A stretch of 62,414 bases of DNA from Leptolyngbyaceae cyanobacterium C42_A2020_001. Lineage in GTDB: Bacteria > Cyanobacteriota > Cyanobacteriia > Leptolyngbyales > Leptolyngbyaceae. How positions within the stretch are numbered: the first letter of the stretch is position 1; every line of letters starts with the position of its first letter. The translations under genes were made by a program, and so were the position numbers. The notes below the pieces were generated by a model. It was not told where the DNA came from, did not search any database, and was given only the letters and a program-made list of their open reading frames with translations. Location of the stretch: assembly GCA_015272515.1 (NCBI GenBank), contig JACYLN010000119.1:1-62414 (forward strand), given 5' to 3'. Of the stretch, positions 9,420 through 18,580 are shown one piece after another.

Positions 9420-9422
9420 ATC

Positions 9423-11570
9423 ATGAAACCTGAAAATTGCACTACCAACTCAGCTAACTCGTCTAGTACTTCTTCTCTTACATCTCCTAGCAATTCACAA
9501 GACGCGAATCCTCGTTTGAGTGTTCCCACAAAATCCAAAGAACGCTACAGCGTCAGGTTAGCTCGTCAAATTGCGGCGCAGATGCCTCGTTTGTTGCCTG
9601 CGATCGCGTTGCTGTCTGCAACCTCAGCGCTGGCAGTTCCGGTCGATTCTTCCTCCATATACGGCAAAGGCATGGTTTTGCAAACTCCGCAAAATACAGC
9701 GTTGCCAGAGGGCATGAAATTCACCGGAAACGGGCACTCAATCGACAGCGATCGCTTCCTCTCAATTGACAGCCTGGATCGCTCTAAACTCACGCTTACC
9801 ACCTGGCAAACAACCCTGCCCGTCACCTTGCCCACGGGACAGGCAGCAACCGCGACCTTCTATGGTTCTCCTGACAAACCTCTAGAAACTCCAGGAGTGG
9901 CTGTTCAACGAGGGTTCACGTTGCCAGAAGAACGCATCACCTTCTCAACTGAGCCAGAATTCCTCAGAAACTCAGGACTCAACGGAATTCTTCACAATAA
10001 CGCTTTTACAGGAGAGGGGCATGGTTCAGCCCTTAACCCAACTGAGTTTGGCAACGAACACGTTAAGGGTGGCATGACTACCAGCGCCAACTGGATGGTG
10101 GTTCGTGATAAAGATGGCAATGTGTTGTTTGAAGGTACGCCCGCAACCTATGGTGCTCAACTGTATTGGGATGGGAACGTTGCCCAAATTTCCGATGCAG
10201 AAGGATTGAAGATTGGTGAAGGTAACTACCAAACCAGTCGCGAAACGATGACTGAGACGACCATTGAGATGACGCAGCAGCAGCGATCGCGGCAAGATGT
10301 TGTAGAAACTCAGCATTCTGTGCAGGGTCAACGTACCTGGAGCACAGTTGATGTGCAACAACGCACCGAGTTTTCCACCTCCACAAAACCCTTCCAAACC
10401 GAGGAGACCAGCCAATCTAAGCAATCCTTCGGCACAGATTTGACCTCAATTTTTCCACTCCACAACGTTGCCATTCTGCATCGTGACAAAAGTACTTCCA
10501 ACACCTTTCAGTTAAAAACAGACTTTCAGCTTTCTGGCGACGTGAGCAACGAGAGCAACCCCACTCTCTCAGGGCAACTGCGGATTCCGCTCAATACCAA
10601 ACGTGGCACTTCCAGCGTGAATATCTTGGTAGGCGGTGCCCCACAAAACGATCAACCCGGACAGCCCGATTTCTATGCTTTGCTGTTCGCTCAACTCAAT
10701 ACTTCTCTTTTTCAAGTTGTGGATGGGCAACAGCAACCCAGTCGCTTTATAGCAGGCGTGCGCTTTGGCGGTGGAGTGTTTCATGTTCCGGTTGCCGAGC
10801 AAATTATTACTCGCACCGTTTCCAAATCAGGCATGGATATTCTATCGGAGCGTCAAACCTTCAACGATTTCACCACAACCAACTGGGGTCAAAACTTCAC
10901 CACCAACTTCAGCCAACGAGTAACGAATGATTATGTTGATACTTATCGGATTGACACAACCCGTAGCACTCCCATTACCCGGGAAACAACCGATGTCGTT
11001 GTGACTAGAACCGATGGTTCTACGTTTACGGCTCCAGACTATCGAACTGTGTCTGAACGTCGAGGTGAAACCTTCAGCACGAGTGCTACATCGTTGATAA
11101 GCTCTGACCTGGTTGCGTCCTCTACCTTAATCCAACCCGGCACCACCCAGTTAGCTGAGGCTGAAAGGCTATCTCAGCAAACAACATCGCAATTAGTTGG
11201 CTCTGAAGTCACATCTCAGCGAGTGGTGCAAGATGTGAGCGTGAAGCAAACCATCTCCGAGAAAGATGCCTGGGGAAATCTCTTGTTTGTCAACCCGTAC
11301 TTTGGCAATTTTGACCTTGCCCCTGTAAAACAACCGGGCAGCTTGCTGTACGAGATTGGTGGCAACTTTGTGAGAAGTTCGTTGTTGGGCAATGTTAGCT
11401 ACAAAGATTCCAATCTTTACTTCACTGCCGGGATGCCGCTGTGGAATCCTACCCTATCGGACAAGAAGACCGCGGGAACGGGGTTGTTGACGGTACGGGG
11501 ATATGCCATCTACTTGCCGATGACAAATGATGTAAGAGTTGGGGCGGGTCTGCAATTGAGCAGCTTCTAG
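9423..11570 (+). CDS. Large exported protein of unknown function
   Basis: 715 residues; no family recognised. An unusual N-terminus: about 45 residues rich in Ser, Thr and Asn, then a basic stretch (RYSVRLARQ) and a Sec-like hydrophobic core (LLPAIALLSATSALA, about 57-71) with a likely cleavage before VPVDSS. The mature part is very rich in Thr, Ser and Gln, has almost no Cys, and reads as beta-strand, including a Glu/Gln/Thr-rich stretch at about 265-325. It ends in a sequence resembling a final outer-membrane strand (DVRVGAGLQLSSF), with a terminal Phe. An outer-membrane or cell-surface protein is the best inference. A shorter start at Met54 would give a conventional signal peptide, but the ribosome binding site supports 9423. 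A terminator follows. Confidence 0.75.
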   Translation: MKPENCTTNSANSSSTSSLTSPSNSQDANPRLSVPTKSKERYSVRLARQIAAQMPRLLPAIALLSATSALAVPVDSSSIYGKGMVLQTPQNTALPEGMKFTGNGHSIDSDRFLSIDSLDRSKLTLTTWQTTLPVTLPTGQAATATFYGSPDKPLETPGVAVQRGFTLPEERITFSTEPEFLRNSGLNGILHNNAFTGEGHGSALNPTEFGNEHVKGGMTTSANWMVVRDKDGNVLFEGTPATYGAQLYWDGNVAQISDAEGLKIGEGNYQTSRETMTETTIEMTQQQRSRQDVVETQHSVQGQRTWSTVDVQQRTEFSTSTKPFQTEETSQSKQSFGTDLTSIFPLHNVAILHRDKSTSNTFQLKTDFQLSGDVSNESNPTLSGQLRIPLNTKRGTSSVNILVGGAPQNDQPGQPDFYALLFAQLNTSLFQVVDGQQQPSRFIAGVRFGGGVFHVPVAEQIITRTVSKSGMDILSERQTFNDFTTTNWGQNFTTNFSQRVTNDYVDTYRIDTTRSTPITRETTDVVVTRTDGSTFTAPDYRTVSERRGETFSTSATSLISSDLVASSTLIQPGTTQLAEAERLSQQTTSQLVGSEVTSQRVVQDVSVKQTISEKDAWGNLLFVNPYFGNFDLAPVKQPGSLLYEIGGNFVRSSLLGNVSYKDSNLYFTAGMPLWNPTLSDKKTAGTGLLTVRGYAIYLPMTNDVRVGAGLQLSSF

Positions 11571-11598
11571 ATCCGTTGCAATTGATTCTTTAACTGTA

Positions 11599-11627
11599 AG
11601 CCTGGTGAACGCGACCAGGCTTTTTTT
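11599..11627 (+). terminator. Rho-independent terminator
   Basis: AGCCTGGT and ACCAGGCT form a perfect 8-base stem around GAACGCG, followed by a run of T. It ends the transcript of the 715-residue protein gene. Confidence 0.9.
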
Positions 11628-11714
11628 GCTTTGAAGGATGCGATCGCCGAAATGACTCTAAATTTCAACTGTTCGATTGCATGAACCTGGCTTTGGTTAG
11701 AAAGCTTGAGAAGG

Positions 11715-11804
11715 AGAATTAACGAAAAATGAAACGTTAAAAATTCAGGATGCGTTCTAAGACGGCTTCGCCATTTTGAATTTTACAGTTTGAATGATTC
11801 ATTA
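11715..11804 (-). repeat. Interspersed AT-rich repeat, reverse copy
   Basis: Read on the reverse strand it gives AATGAATCATTCAAACTG, then TAAAATTCAAAATGG, a variable centre, and GAATTTTTAACGTTTCATTTT. This matches the copies at 23470-23560 and 62290-62372. The whole gap 11628-11984 holds this repeat and no gene. Confidence 0.7.
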
Positions 11805-11984
11805 TCCTTAGGACAAGGCAAACTCCTGAAAACGCGATTCTAGATGGGTGTTCTGATACATGTTTGCCGCGTCTCCCTGGCTCAGGATAGGGAAATCTGG
11901 TGGGCTAGGAAGAATGGAGGGTGCTTCACCAGAGTCAAAACGTTATTATGAGGGGGATTGATAAAACTTTGTTAAAAATTATCA

Positions 11985-13442
11985 ATGATTGTTACCTCTT
12001 CCGGTTTGGACAGAATCAAAGAAGCAGTCAAAGAGAAGGTGTTTTTTGGACACGAGCCAACTCTGGAATTGATTGCCATTCTGCTGGTCTACATTGTGCA
12101 GGGAGTTTTGGGACTGGCACGCCTTGCCATCAGTTTCTTCCTCAAGGATGATCTGGGCTTAAGCCCGGCTGAAGTCTCTGCATTGGTTGGTGTAGCAGCC
12201 CTCCCATGGATGGTGAAACCGCTGTTTGGGTTTGTCTCGGATGGGTTGCCCATCTTTGGCTATCGCCGTCGTCCTTACCTCATCCTATCGGGTTTGCTGG
12301 GTGCTGCATCCTGGGTAGCAATGGCAACGGTGGTGAATTCTGCCTGGGCGGCGATGCTGGCGATCGCAATGGGGTCGCTCTCCGTTGCCTTCAGTGATGT
12401 GATTGTCGATTCCCTAGTGGTTGAGCGGGCACGCCAAGAATCGGTTGGCGATGCCGGATCGCTGCAATCGCTCTGCTGGGGCGCATCGGCGGCAGGAGGT
12501 TTGCTCACTGCGTACTTCAGTGGGTCGCTGTTAGAGCATTTCTCAACCCGCACCGTATTCGCAATTACGGCAACCTTTCCACTGATTGTTTCGGTGGTGG
12601 CGTGGCTAATTGCCGAGTCCAAAGTGATGGAACAATCGGAATGGGCGATCGTTAACCATCAGCTTAAGGAATTGTGGAAAGCGGTGAGCCAAAAATCTAT
12701 TTGGCTGCCAACCCTGTTTCTGTTTCTGTGGCAGGCAACGCCAACCGCTGAATCGGCGTTTTTCTTCTTCACCACTAACGAATTGCATTTTGAACCGGAG
12801 TTTTTAGGGCGAGTGCGGCTGGTAACCAGTGTGGCGGCGTTGGTAGGCGTGTGGGTGTTCCAGCGATTTTTAAAGAATGTTCCGTTTCGGGTAATTTTTG
12901 GCTGGTCTACAGTGATTTCAGCCGTGCTGGGTTTATCAACCTTGCTGTTGGTGACCCATGCCAATCGGGCGTTGGGCATTAGCGACAAGTGGTTTAGCCT
13001 GGGCGATAACCTGGTACTCACAGTGATGGGGCAAATTGCCTTTATGCCTGTGTTGGTGTTGGCGGCACGACTCTGCCCTCCGGGAGTGGAAGCTACGCTG
13101 TTTGCTTTGTTAATGTCGGTTGTAAATCTGGCGGGGCTGGTGTCTTACGAAACGGGTGCGTTTTTGATGCATCAGTTTGGCATTACCGAGAGCAATTTCA
13201 ACAATCTGGCGCTGCTGGTCGTGATTACAAATGTCTCGACGCTGTTGCCGCTGCCATTGTTGGGTTGGCTTCCTGGAGCAGATTCGGTGCAGTCGGCTGA
13301 GAAAACAGAGGCGGCATTGCATCCTTCCACGGCGATCGACCTCGATTCTTCGTCCTCAAAGCACCTTGCCCAACCCTTCTTGCCAGATTTGATGAGTGAA
13401 TTGGTGACGCATTCGCGCGAACCGGAACCGAGTGAGCAGTGA
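11985..13442 (+). CDS. Folate/biopterin-family MFS transporter
   Basis: 485 residues of the BT1/FBT family, first known from Leishmania biopterin transporters; the cyanobacterial Slr0642-type members carry folates. About twelve membrane helices are visible. Family motifs include LARLAISFFLKDDLGLSPAE near residue 46, LPWMVKPLFGFVSDGLPIFGYRRRPY around 75-98 and SDVIVDSLVVERAR around 135. The C-terminal 50 residues are a hydrophilic cytoplasmic tail. The ATG at 11985 has no clear ribosome binding site. It ends 52 bases before the preferred start of the carotenoid oxygenase, so the two may be co-transcribed. Confidence 0.92.
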   Translation: MIVTSSGLDRIKEAVKEKVFFGHEPTLELIAILLVYIVQGVLGLARLAISFFLKDDLGLSPAEVSALVGVAALPWMVKPLFGFVSDGLPIFGYRRRPYLILSGLLGAASWVAMATVVNSAWAAMLAIAMGSLSVAFSDVIVDSLVVERARQESVGDAGSLQSLCWGASAAGGLLTAYFSGSLLEHFSTRTVFAITATFPLIVSVVAWLIAESKVMEQSEWAIVNHQLKELWKAVSQKSIWLPTLFLFLWQATPTAESAFFFFTTNELHFEPEFLGRVRLVTSVAALVGVWVFQRFLKNVPFRVIFGWSTVISAVLGLSTLLLVTHANRALGISDKWFSLGDNLVLTVMGQIAFMPVLVLAARLCPPGVEATLFALLMSVVNLAGLVSYETGAFLMHQFGITESNFNNLALLVVITNVSTLLPLPLLGWLPGADSVQSAEKTEAALHPSTAIDLDSSSSKHLAQPFLPDLMSELVTHSREPEPSEQ

Positions 13443-13494
13443 GCCACCAGCAAACCGTCAGTTAATCCATTTACATAACCCTCTACGCCAGATT

Positions 13495-15024
13495 ATGACG
13501 AGTACTCTGAACCCAGCGATCGCGTCTGAAAAATCATACAATCGGAATGAATGGCAACGCGGCTATCGTTCTCTTAAGCAGGAATTTGATTACTGGATTG
13601 AGGAGGTTGAGGGGACGATTCCGGCGGAGTTGAACGGTACCCTATTTCGCAACGGACCGGGCTTACTGGATGTAAATGGGCAGCGAATTCATCACCCGTT
13701 TGATGGCGATGGCATGATTTGCGCGATCGCCTTTCAAAACGGACGCGCCCACTTCCGCAATCGTTACATCCAGACGGAAGGCTACCTGGCGGAACAAGAA
13801 GCTGGAAAAATTTTGTACCGGGGCGTGTTTGGCACTGATAAACCTGGTGGCTGGTTGGCAAACCTGTTTGACCTGAAGCTGAAAAATATTGCCAACACCA
13901 ACGTAATTTATTGGGGCGGCAAACTGCTGGCACTCTGGGAAGCAGCAGAACCCTATCGCCTCGATCCCGCGACCCTAGAAACTCTCGGCTTGGACTACCT
14001 GGATGGCTTACTGAAACCGGGAGATGCTTTTGGTGCCCATCCCTGGATTGATCCAGCCTGTGAGCAAGATGGGGGTGCGCCCTGCCTGCTAAACTTTGCC
14101 ATCAAACCAGGATTATCCTCCAAGATCACTGTTCACGAATTTGCGCCCAGTGGCAAACTGCTGCGGCAAAACACCGCCACCGTTCCTGGCTTCTGCTTTA
14201 TTCACGACTTTGCCATCACTCCCCACTACAGCATCTTCTTTCAAAATCCCGTTACCTTTAATCCGATTCCCTTCCTCGCCGGGTTGCGTTCTGCTGGGGA
14301 GTGCATCCAATTCCATCCCAATCGGGCAACGAAGATTGTGGTGATTCCCAGAGGAGACGGAGGGCAGAGGACAGGAGGTAAGGGTGATGAGGAAGTCAGG
14401 AGTCAGTCTTCTATTTTTGAAACGCATTCTGGGTTTGTTTTCCATCATGCCAATGCGTTTGAGGATGGGGACGAGGTAGTGATCGATTCGATCTGCTACG
14501 ACTCGTTGCCGTCTGTGGAGCCGGATGCTGATTTTCGTGAGACGAACTTTGGAGCGTTAGACCCGGGGCAGTTGTGGCGATTTCGGATCAATGTGCGAAC
14601 AGGCAATATTCAGCGTCAGATGTGGGATCAGCGATGTGTGGAATTTCCAACGCTGCATCCGGCAAAGGTGGGGCGATCGCATCGCTATCTTTACTTTGCG
14701 GCGGCTCATGCTCCCACGGGTAACGCGCCGAATCAGGCAATTTTGAAGATGGATCTGGAGTCGGGCGGTCGCCAACTCTGGAGTGCGGCACCCTGGGGCT
14801 ACGTGAGTGAGCCTGTGTTTGTACCAGGTCACCCAAATCACAGCCAGGTAGTGGGTGCAGAAGACGACGGTTGGCTGCTGACGCTGGTATTTGATGCCCG
14901 AAGCGATCGCTCTGCTCTTGTCATCCTCGATGCACGGGATATGCGCCAACTCGCCCGCCTCAATCTGCGACATCACGTTCCCTACGGCTTACACGGCAGC
15001 TTCACAACTGAGTGTTTCGTTTAG
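13495..15024 (+). CDS. Carotenoid oxygenase family protein (RPE65/apocarotenoid oxygenase type)
   Basis: Non-haem iron dioxygenase that cleaves carotenoids or apocarotenals, producing retinal-like or other apocarotenoids. The ATG at 13495 gives 509 residues; a GTG at 13432 would overlap the transporter gene by 11 bases. Family features: ELNGTLFRNGPGLLDVNG, HPFDGDGM, the iron-ligand region CFIHDFAITPHY, ETHSGFVFHHANAFEDG, and a last ligand region in HHVPYGLHGSFT. Four His ligands appear present. Around residues 285-303 the sequence DGGQRTGGKGDEEVRSQ is a low-complexity interruption encoded by purine-rich DNA (about 14350-14405), lying between VIPR and the FETHSGF motif. Confidence 0.93.
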   Translation: MTSTLNPAIASEKSYNRNEWQRGYRSLKQEFDYWIEEVEGTIPAELNGTLFRNGPGLLDVNGQRIHHPFDGDGMICAIAFQNGRAHFRNRYIQTEGYLAEQEAGKILYRGVFGTDKPGGWLANLFDLKLKNIANTNVIYWGGKLLALWEAAEPYRLDPATLETLGLDYLDGLLKPGDAFGAHPWIDPACEQDGGAPCLLNFAIKPGLSSKITVHEFAPSGKLLRQNTATVPGFCFIHDFAITPHYSIFFQNPVTFNPIPFLAGLRSAGECIQFHPNRATKIVVIPRGDGGQRTGGKGDEEVRSQSSIFETHSGFVFHHANAFEDGDEVVIDSICYDSLPSVEPDADFRETNFGALDPGQLWRFRINVRTGNIQRQMWDQRCVEFPTLHPAKVGRSHRYLYFAAAHAPTGNAPNQAILKMDLESGGRQLWSAAPWGYVSEPVFVPGHPNHSQVVGAEDDGWLLTLVFDARSDRSALVILDARDMRQLARLNLRHHVPYGLHGSFTTECFV

Positions 15025-15130
15025 CATAAAGATTTCCTGACATTCCCATCCAAGATTCCGTCAGAGGATTGTTGATCGCCACGCTCTCCTCTACACTGCA
15101 ATTGATCCGTACTCTCCCATTTCAGCACCC

Positions 15131-16027
15131 ATGACCACGACGCAAAACGAATCTATCCAAGCGACCGGAGCGATGAAAGCTCAGATTTTGAGTGAAGCCC
15201 TGCCCTACATTCAGCAATTTACGGGCAAAACCATCGTGGTTAAGTATGGTGGTGCGGCAATGAAGGACAGCAATCTCAAGGATCAGGTGATTCGAGACAT
15301 TGTGTTCATGTCGTGCGTGGGAATTCGTCCGGTGCTGGTGCATGGGGGGGGACCTGAAATTAATACCTGGCTAGATAAGTTGGGCATTGAACCACAATTT
15401 AAAAACGGTTTGCGCGTCACCGATGCACCCACGATGGATGTGGTGGAAATGGTGCTGGTTGGGCGTGTGAATAAGGAAATTGTGTCTTTAATTAACCAGG
15501 AAGGCGGCTCTGCGGTGGGATTATGCGGTAAGGATGGCCATTTGATTACGGCACGTCCCGCTGACCAAGAGGGAATTGGATTTGTAGGAGAGGTGACGAG
15601 TGTGGATACTCGCATTCTGGAAGCGCTGGTGAATGCAGGGCATATTCCAGTGGTGTCGAGTGTGGCAGCCGATGAAACTGGGCAGGCGTACAACATTAAT
15701 GCCGATACAGTGGCTGGGGAAATTGCGGCGGCACTGGGTGCGGAAAAACTAATTCTGTTGACGGATACAGCAGGAATTTTGCGGGATTACAAAGACCGTT
15801 CGACGTTGATTCCCAGGTTGGATATTTCCGAAGCCCGCAAACTGATTGATGAAGGGGTGGTTTCGGGTGGAATGATCCCTAAAGTCAATTGCTGTGTGCG
15901 ATCGCTGGCGCAAGGGGTGCGGGCTGCTCACATTCTTGATGGTCGAATGCCCCACTCTCTACTTTTAGAAACCTTCACCGATTCTGGGATTGGCTCCATG
16001 ATCGTGGCATCTGGATTCACGAAATAG
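15131..16027 (+). CDS. argB: Acetylglutamate kinase
   Basis: Phosphorylates N-acetylglutamate in arginine synthesis; in cyanobacteria it is the step controlled by the PII protein GlnB. 298 residues, standard length. KYGGAAM at residues 37-43, VHGGGPEIN, the substrate-contact region [20 protein letters not shown], and [10 protein letters not shown] near the C-terminus are all family signatures. The N-terminal helix present here is found in the arginine-sensitive hexameric type. It stands alone rather than in an arg operon. Confidence 0.98.
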   Translation: MTTTQNESIQATGAMKAQILSEALPYIQQFTGKTIVVKYGGAAMKDSNLKDQVIRDIVFMSCVGIRPVLVHGGGPEINTWLDKLGIEPQFKNGLRVTDAPTMDVVEMVLVGRVNKEIVSLINQEGGSAVGLCGKDGHLITARPADQEGIGFVGEVTSVDTRILEALVNAGHIPVVSSVAADETGQAYNINADTVAGEIAAALGAEKLILLTDTAGILRDYKDRSTLIPRLDISEARKLIDEGVVSGGMIPKVNCCVRSLAQGVRAAHILDGRMPHSLLLETFTDSGIGSMIVASGFTK

Positions 16028-16116
16028 CCCACAGCCCTTTTCTCAGGAAAACCATCCCCTGTTCTCAGGAATGTAAATTAGAGTAAAGATAGTTCATCAA
16101 TGCGGGGTTTCAGGCA

Positions 16117-16776
16117 ATGGTTTTATTTGGATTTGGTAAGAAGCTTTCCCTTCCTACTCCAGATGAGGCGCTTCCAGGACGGACAACCGAGATGCCCCTC
16201 ACCAACCGTCATTTTGTCAATGGCAATCCACTCAAGCCTCCCTTTCCAGAAGGGATGGAGCTAGCTCTGTTTGGCTTGGGATGTTTTTGGGGTGCGGAAC
16301 GGAAATTTTGGCAACAGGAAGGTGTATTTAGCACCTCTGTTGGGTACGCCGCTGGCGTGACACCGAATCCTACTTATCAAGAAGTGTGCAGCGGTGGGAC
16401 GGGACATAACGAAGTGGTACGGGTTGTGTACGATCCAACCGTAATCAGCTACGAAGTGCTGCTGAAAGTTTTTTGGGAAAGTCACAATCCTACTCAGGGA
16501 ATGCGCCAGGGCAATGATGTGGGAACGCAATACCGCTCTGGGATCTACGTTTATTCTGAGGAGCAGCGGAAACTGGCAGAGGCAAGCTGCGAGATGTATC
16601 AACAGGCGTTGGATAAGGCAGGCTACGGCAAGATTACGACTGAAATTCTGGATGCTCCAGAGTTCTACTATGCCGAAGATTACCACCAGCAGTATTTGGC
16701 TAAGAATCCTGGTGGCTACTGCGGTTTGGGTGGAACGAATGTTTCTTGCCCAGTTGGGGTAGCTGAAGTCAAGTAG
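16117..16776 (+). CDS. msrA: Peptide methionine (S)-S-oxide reductase MsrA
   Basis: Repairs oxidised methionine with thioredoxin. 219 residues including an extra N-terminal segment of about 45 residues. The catalytic motif GCFWGAE is at about 54-60 (Cys55 as nucleophile). [27 protein letters not shown] and [19 protein letters not shown] are family blocks. Two C-terminal Cys ([14 protein letters not shown]) fit the resolving cysteines. ATG 16117 is chosen. Confidence 0.97.
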   Translation: MVLFGFGKKLSLPTPDEALPGRTTEMPLTNRHFVNGNPLKPPFPEGMELALFGLGCFWGAERKFWQQEGVFSTSVGYAAGVTPNPTYQEVCSGGTGHNEVVRVVYDPTVISYEVLLKVFWESHNPTQGMRQGNDVGTQYRSGIYVYSEEQRKLAEASCEMYQQALDKAGYGKITTEILDAPEFYYAEDYHQQYLAKNPGGYCGLGGTNVSCPVGVAEVK

Positions 16777-16821
16777 AAAGCTGGCTATTCTGACTCCTGA
16801 CTTCTAAATGCTATTCAACCG

Positions 16822-17895
16822 ATGTCGTTTTCGCTGGATGCTGTTGAGTCTTACCTGCGCGATCGCATTCTGCCGCAAGCCAACACCCTGGATCAGAATG
16901 CCGTAGCACTTCGAGCTGCGTTTTTGGCATTAGGGCAACAACGCTGGCTTGGCTTGAAAATCCCCGCGATCTGGGGTGGATACGAAGTGAATGCAATCGC
17001 GTTTCAGCAGTTTCAAGAAGCGATCGCGCGGGTCTCTGGGGCGTTGGCATTTCTGCAAGCCCAACACCAGAGCGCAGGTGCCTTCATCAGCCGCAGCCAA
17101 AACCACGAATTGAAGCAAGAGTATTTGCCACGCATGGCAATGGGCGAAATTGCCGTTGGGGTAGGATTCTCCCATTTGCGGCGGGCAGGCTCACCCCTGC
17201 TGAAAGCGCTGCCTGTGGAAGGTGGTTACCAGCTACATGGAACTATTCCCTGGATTACGGGCTACAGCATTTTTCAATGGTTTATCGGGGCGGCTGTTTT
17301 ACCCGATGACTGCGCCGTCTATGGCATGATGCCTTTTGTTCCACAGCAAACGGCGACTGACTCTCTCCACTTTAGCGATCCGATGGCGCTGGCTGCGATG
17401 ACTGCTACCAACACCGTCACCGCAACCCTAAATCATTGGTTTTTGCCGCAAACGCAGGTATTGTTCACCACGCCTGCCAACGCCATTCATCACAACGATG
17501 TGCAAAACGTGTTGCAGCATAGTTTCTATGCGTTGGGGTGTGCCAGGGCCGGGTTAGATGTGGTGGAACAGGTTGCCCAGAGGCGATCGCAGCCTTTTTT
17601 GCACACTGCTTACGCAGCTCTAAATCAGGAATTGACAACCTGTCGGCAAGCGATTTATCAAGCGGCTGCACAATCCTTTGGCGATCGCTTGCAGCTTCGT
17701 GCCTGGGCAATTGAGCTGGCTGGTCGTTGCGCTCACGCGGCAGTTGCAGTTTCAGCCGGAGCCGCCAACTCTCTTCATCACCCTGCCCAACGCATTTATC
17801 GAGAATCGCTGGTTTTCACTGTTGCTGGACAAACGCCCGCAGTAATGGAAGCCACCTTGCATCGGCTCACCCGTTCCAAAATGGGTCACCTTTGA
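16822..17895 (+). CDS. Acyl-CoA-dehydrogenase-like flavoprotein
   Basis: 357 residues, with an acyl-CoA dehydrogenase fold: N-terminal helices (QQRWLGLKIPAIWGGYEVNAIAFQ), a central beta domain (GGYQLHGTIPWITGYSIFQW) and a C-terminal helical domain. The usual glutamate catalytic base near the end is not evident; the C-terminal block is RIYRESLVFTVAGQTPAVMEA, which resembles the R-D-x-x-V-F-x-I-x-x-G-T region. Most cyanobacteria lack fatty acid beta-oxidation, so a different substrate is likely. It follows msrA by 45 bases in the same direction. Confidence 0.8.
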   Translation: MSFSLDAVESYLRDRILPQANTLDQNAVALRAAFLALGQQRWLGLKIPAIWGGYEVNAIAFQQFQEAIARVSGALAFLQAQHQSAGAFISRSQNHELKQEYLPRMAMGEIAVGVGFSHLRRAGSPLLKALPVEGGYQLHGTIPWITGYSIFQWFIGAAVLPDDCAVYGMMPFVPQQTATDSLHFSDPMALAAMTATNTVTATLNHWFLPQTQVLFTTPANAIHHNDVQNVLQHSFYALGCARAGLDVVEQVAQRRSQPFLHTAYAALNQELTTCRQAIYQAAAQSFGDRLQLRAWAIELAGRCAHAAVAVSAGAANSLHHPAQRIYRESLVFTVAGQTPAVMEATLHRLTRSKMGHL

Positions 17896-18019
17896 GTGAC
17901 CGACTTATTTGACAAAGCCTGGATCTTGGCTTTTTATAAAGTCTTTAGTCTGGATGCTGTCAGGTACGATGCTCAGACTGATTGGACAATTTAATTCATG
18001 AGTGAACGGAGACAACTCT

Positions 18020-18424
18020 ATGGCAAGGAGAGGTAGAAGTGCTGCAACCGGGTTTCTGAGAGATTTTCAGGAATTCATCATGCGCGGGAATGTGGTGGAT
18101 CTGGCAGTTGCGGTAATCATTGGCGGTGCGTTTGGCAAGATTGTGGATGCGTTTGTAACCTGGTTAATGTCCGTTTTACTTGCCCCGGTATTGCAACAGG
18201 CAGAGATCGATCAACTCAAGAATCTTCCTTACGGACTGGGAGATTTAGCAGTTGCGATCGTTAATTTTATTGTGATTGCGTTCGTGATCTTTTTGCTGAT
18301 TCGCGCGATCGAAAAATTTCTTCGCAGGCAAGAAGAAGTCACTCCCCCCGACCCGGTGGTGGAATCGCAGGAGCGTTTAACGGCTGCGATTGATCGCTTG
18401 ACTGAAACTATGAATCGTCAGTAA
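18020..18424 (+). CDS. mscL: Large-conductance mechanosensitive channel MscL
   Basis: Homopentameric inner-membrane safety valve opened by membrane tension during hypo-osmotic shock. 134 residues. GFLRDFQEFIMRGNVVDLAVAVIIGGAFGKIVDAFV covers the N-terminal amphipathic helix and TM1, with the small-residue pore lining; the second helix is around residues 75-95, followed by RAIEKFLRRQEE and a C-terminal bundle helix. A GTG at 18002 is possible, but ATG 18020 has ACGGAG eight bases upstream and gives the usual MARRG-like start. Confidence 0.97.
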   Translation: MARRGRSAATGFLRDFQEFIMRGNVVDLAVAVIIGGAFGKIVDAFVTWLMSVLLAPVLQQAEIDQLKNLPYGLGDLAVAIVNFIVIAFVIFLLIRAIEKFLRRQEEVTPPDPVVESQERLTAAIDRLTETMNRQ

Positions 18425-18441
18425 GCAGGGGCGATCGTAAT

Positions 18442-18475
18442 AAAAAGGGACAGTCCAACTGGACTGTCCCTTTTT
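18442..18475 (+). terminator. Strong rho-independent terminator of mscL
   Basis: AAAAAGGGACAGTCC and GGACTGTCCCTTTTT form a 15-base perfect stem with a 4-base AACT loop. It can work for both strands, but the gene ending at 18581 on the reverse strand lies about 100 bases away. Confidence 0.95.
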
Positions 18476-18580
18476 GCGTATGGGTTGTGAGGAAACTGTA
18501 AGGGCGGGTTTAGCGGATCAATTTATACCCTGCAATGAATTTGACAGTAAAACTCGCCCTTACCAAATAATTTCTATCTC

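Larger units (their letters stand above)
8909..9422. other. Non-coding stretch with two hairpins at its end
   Basis: About 500 bases without a convincing gene; a 61-codon reverse frame at 8907-9092 has no ribosome binding site or recognisable protein. The last 100 bases contain two inverted repeats that probably form the leader of the following gene. Nothing else is recognised. Confidence 0.6.
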
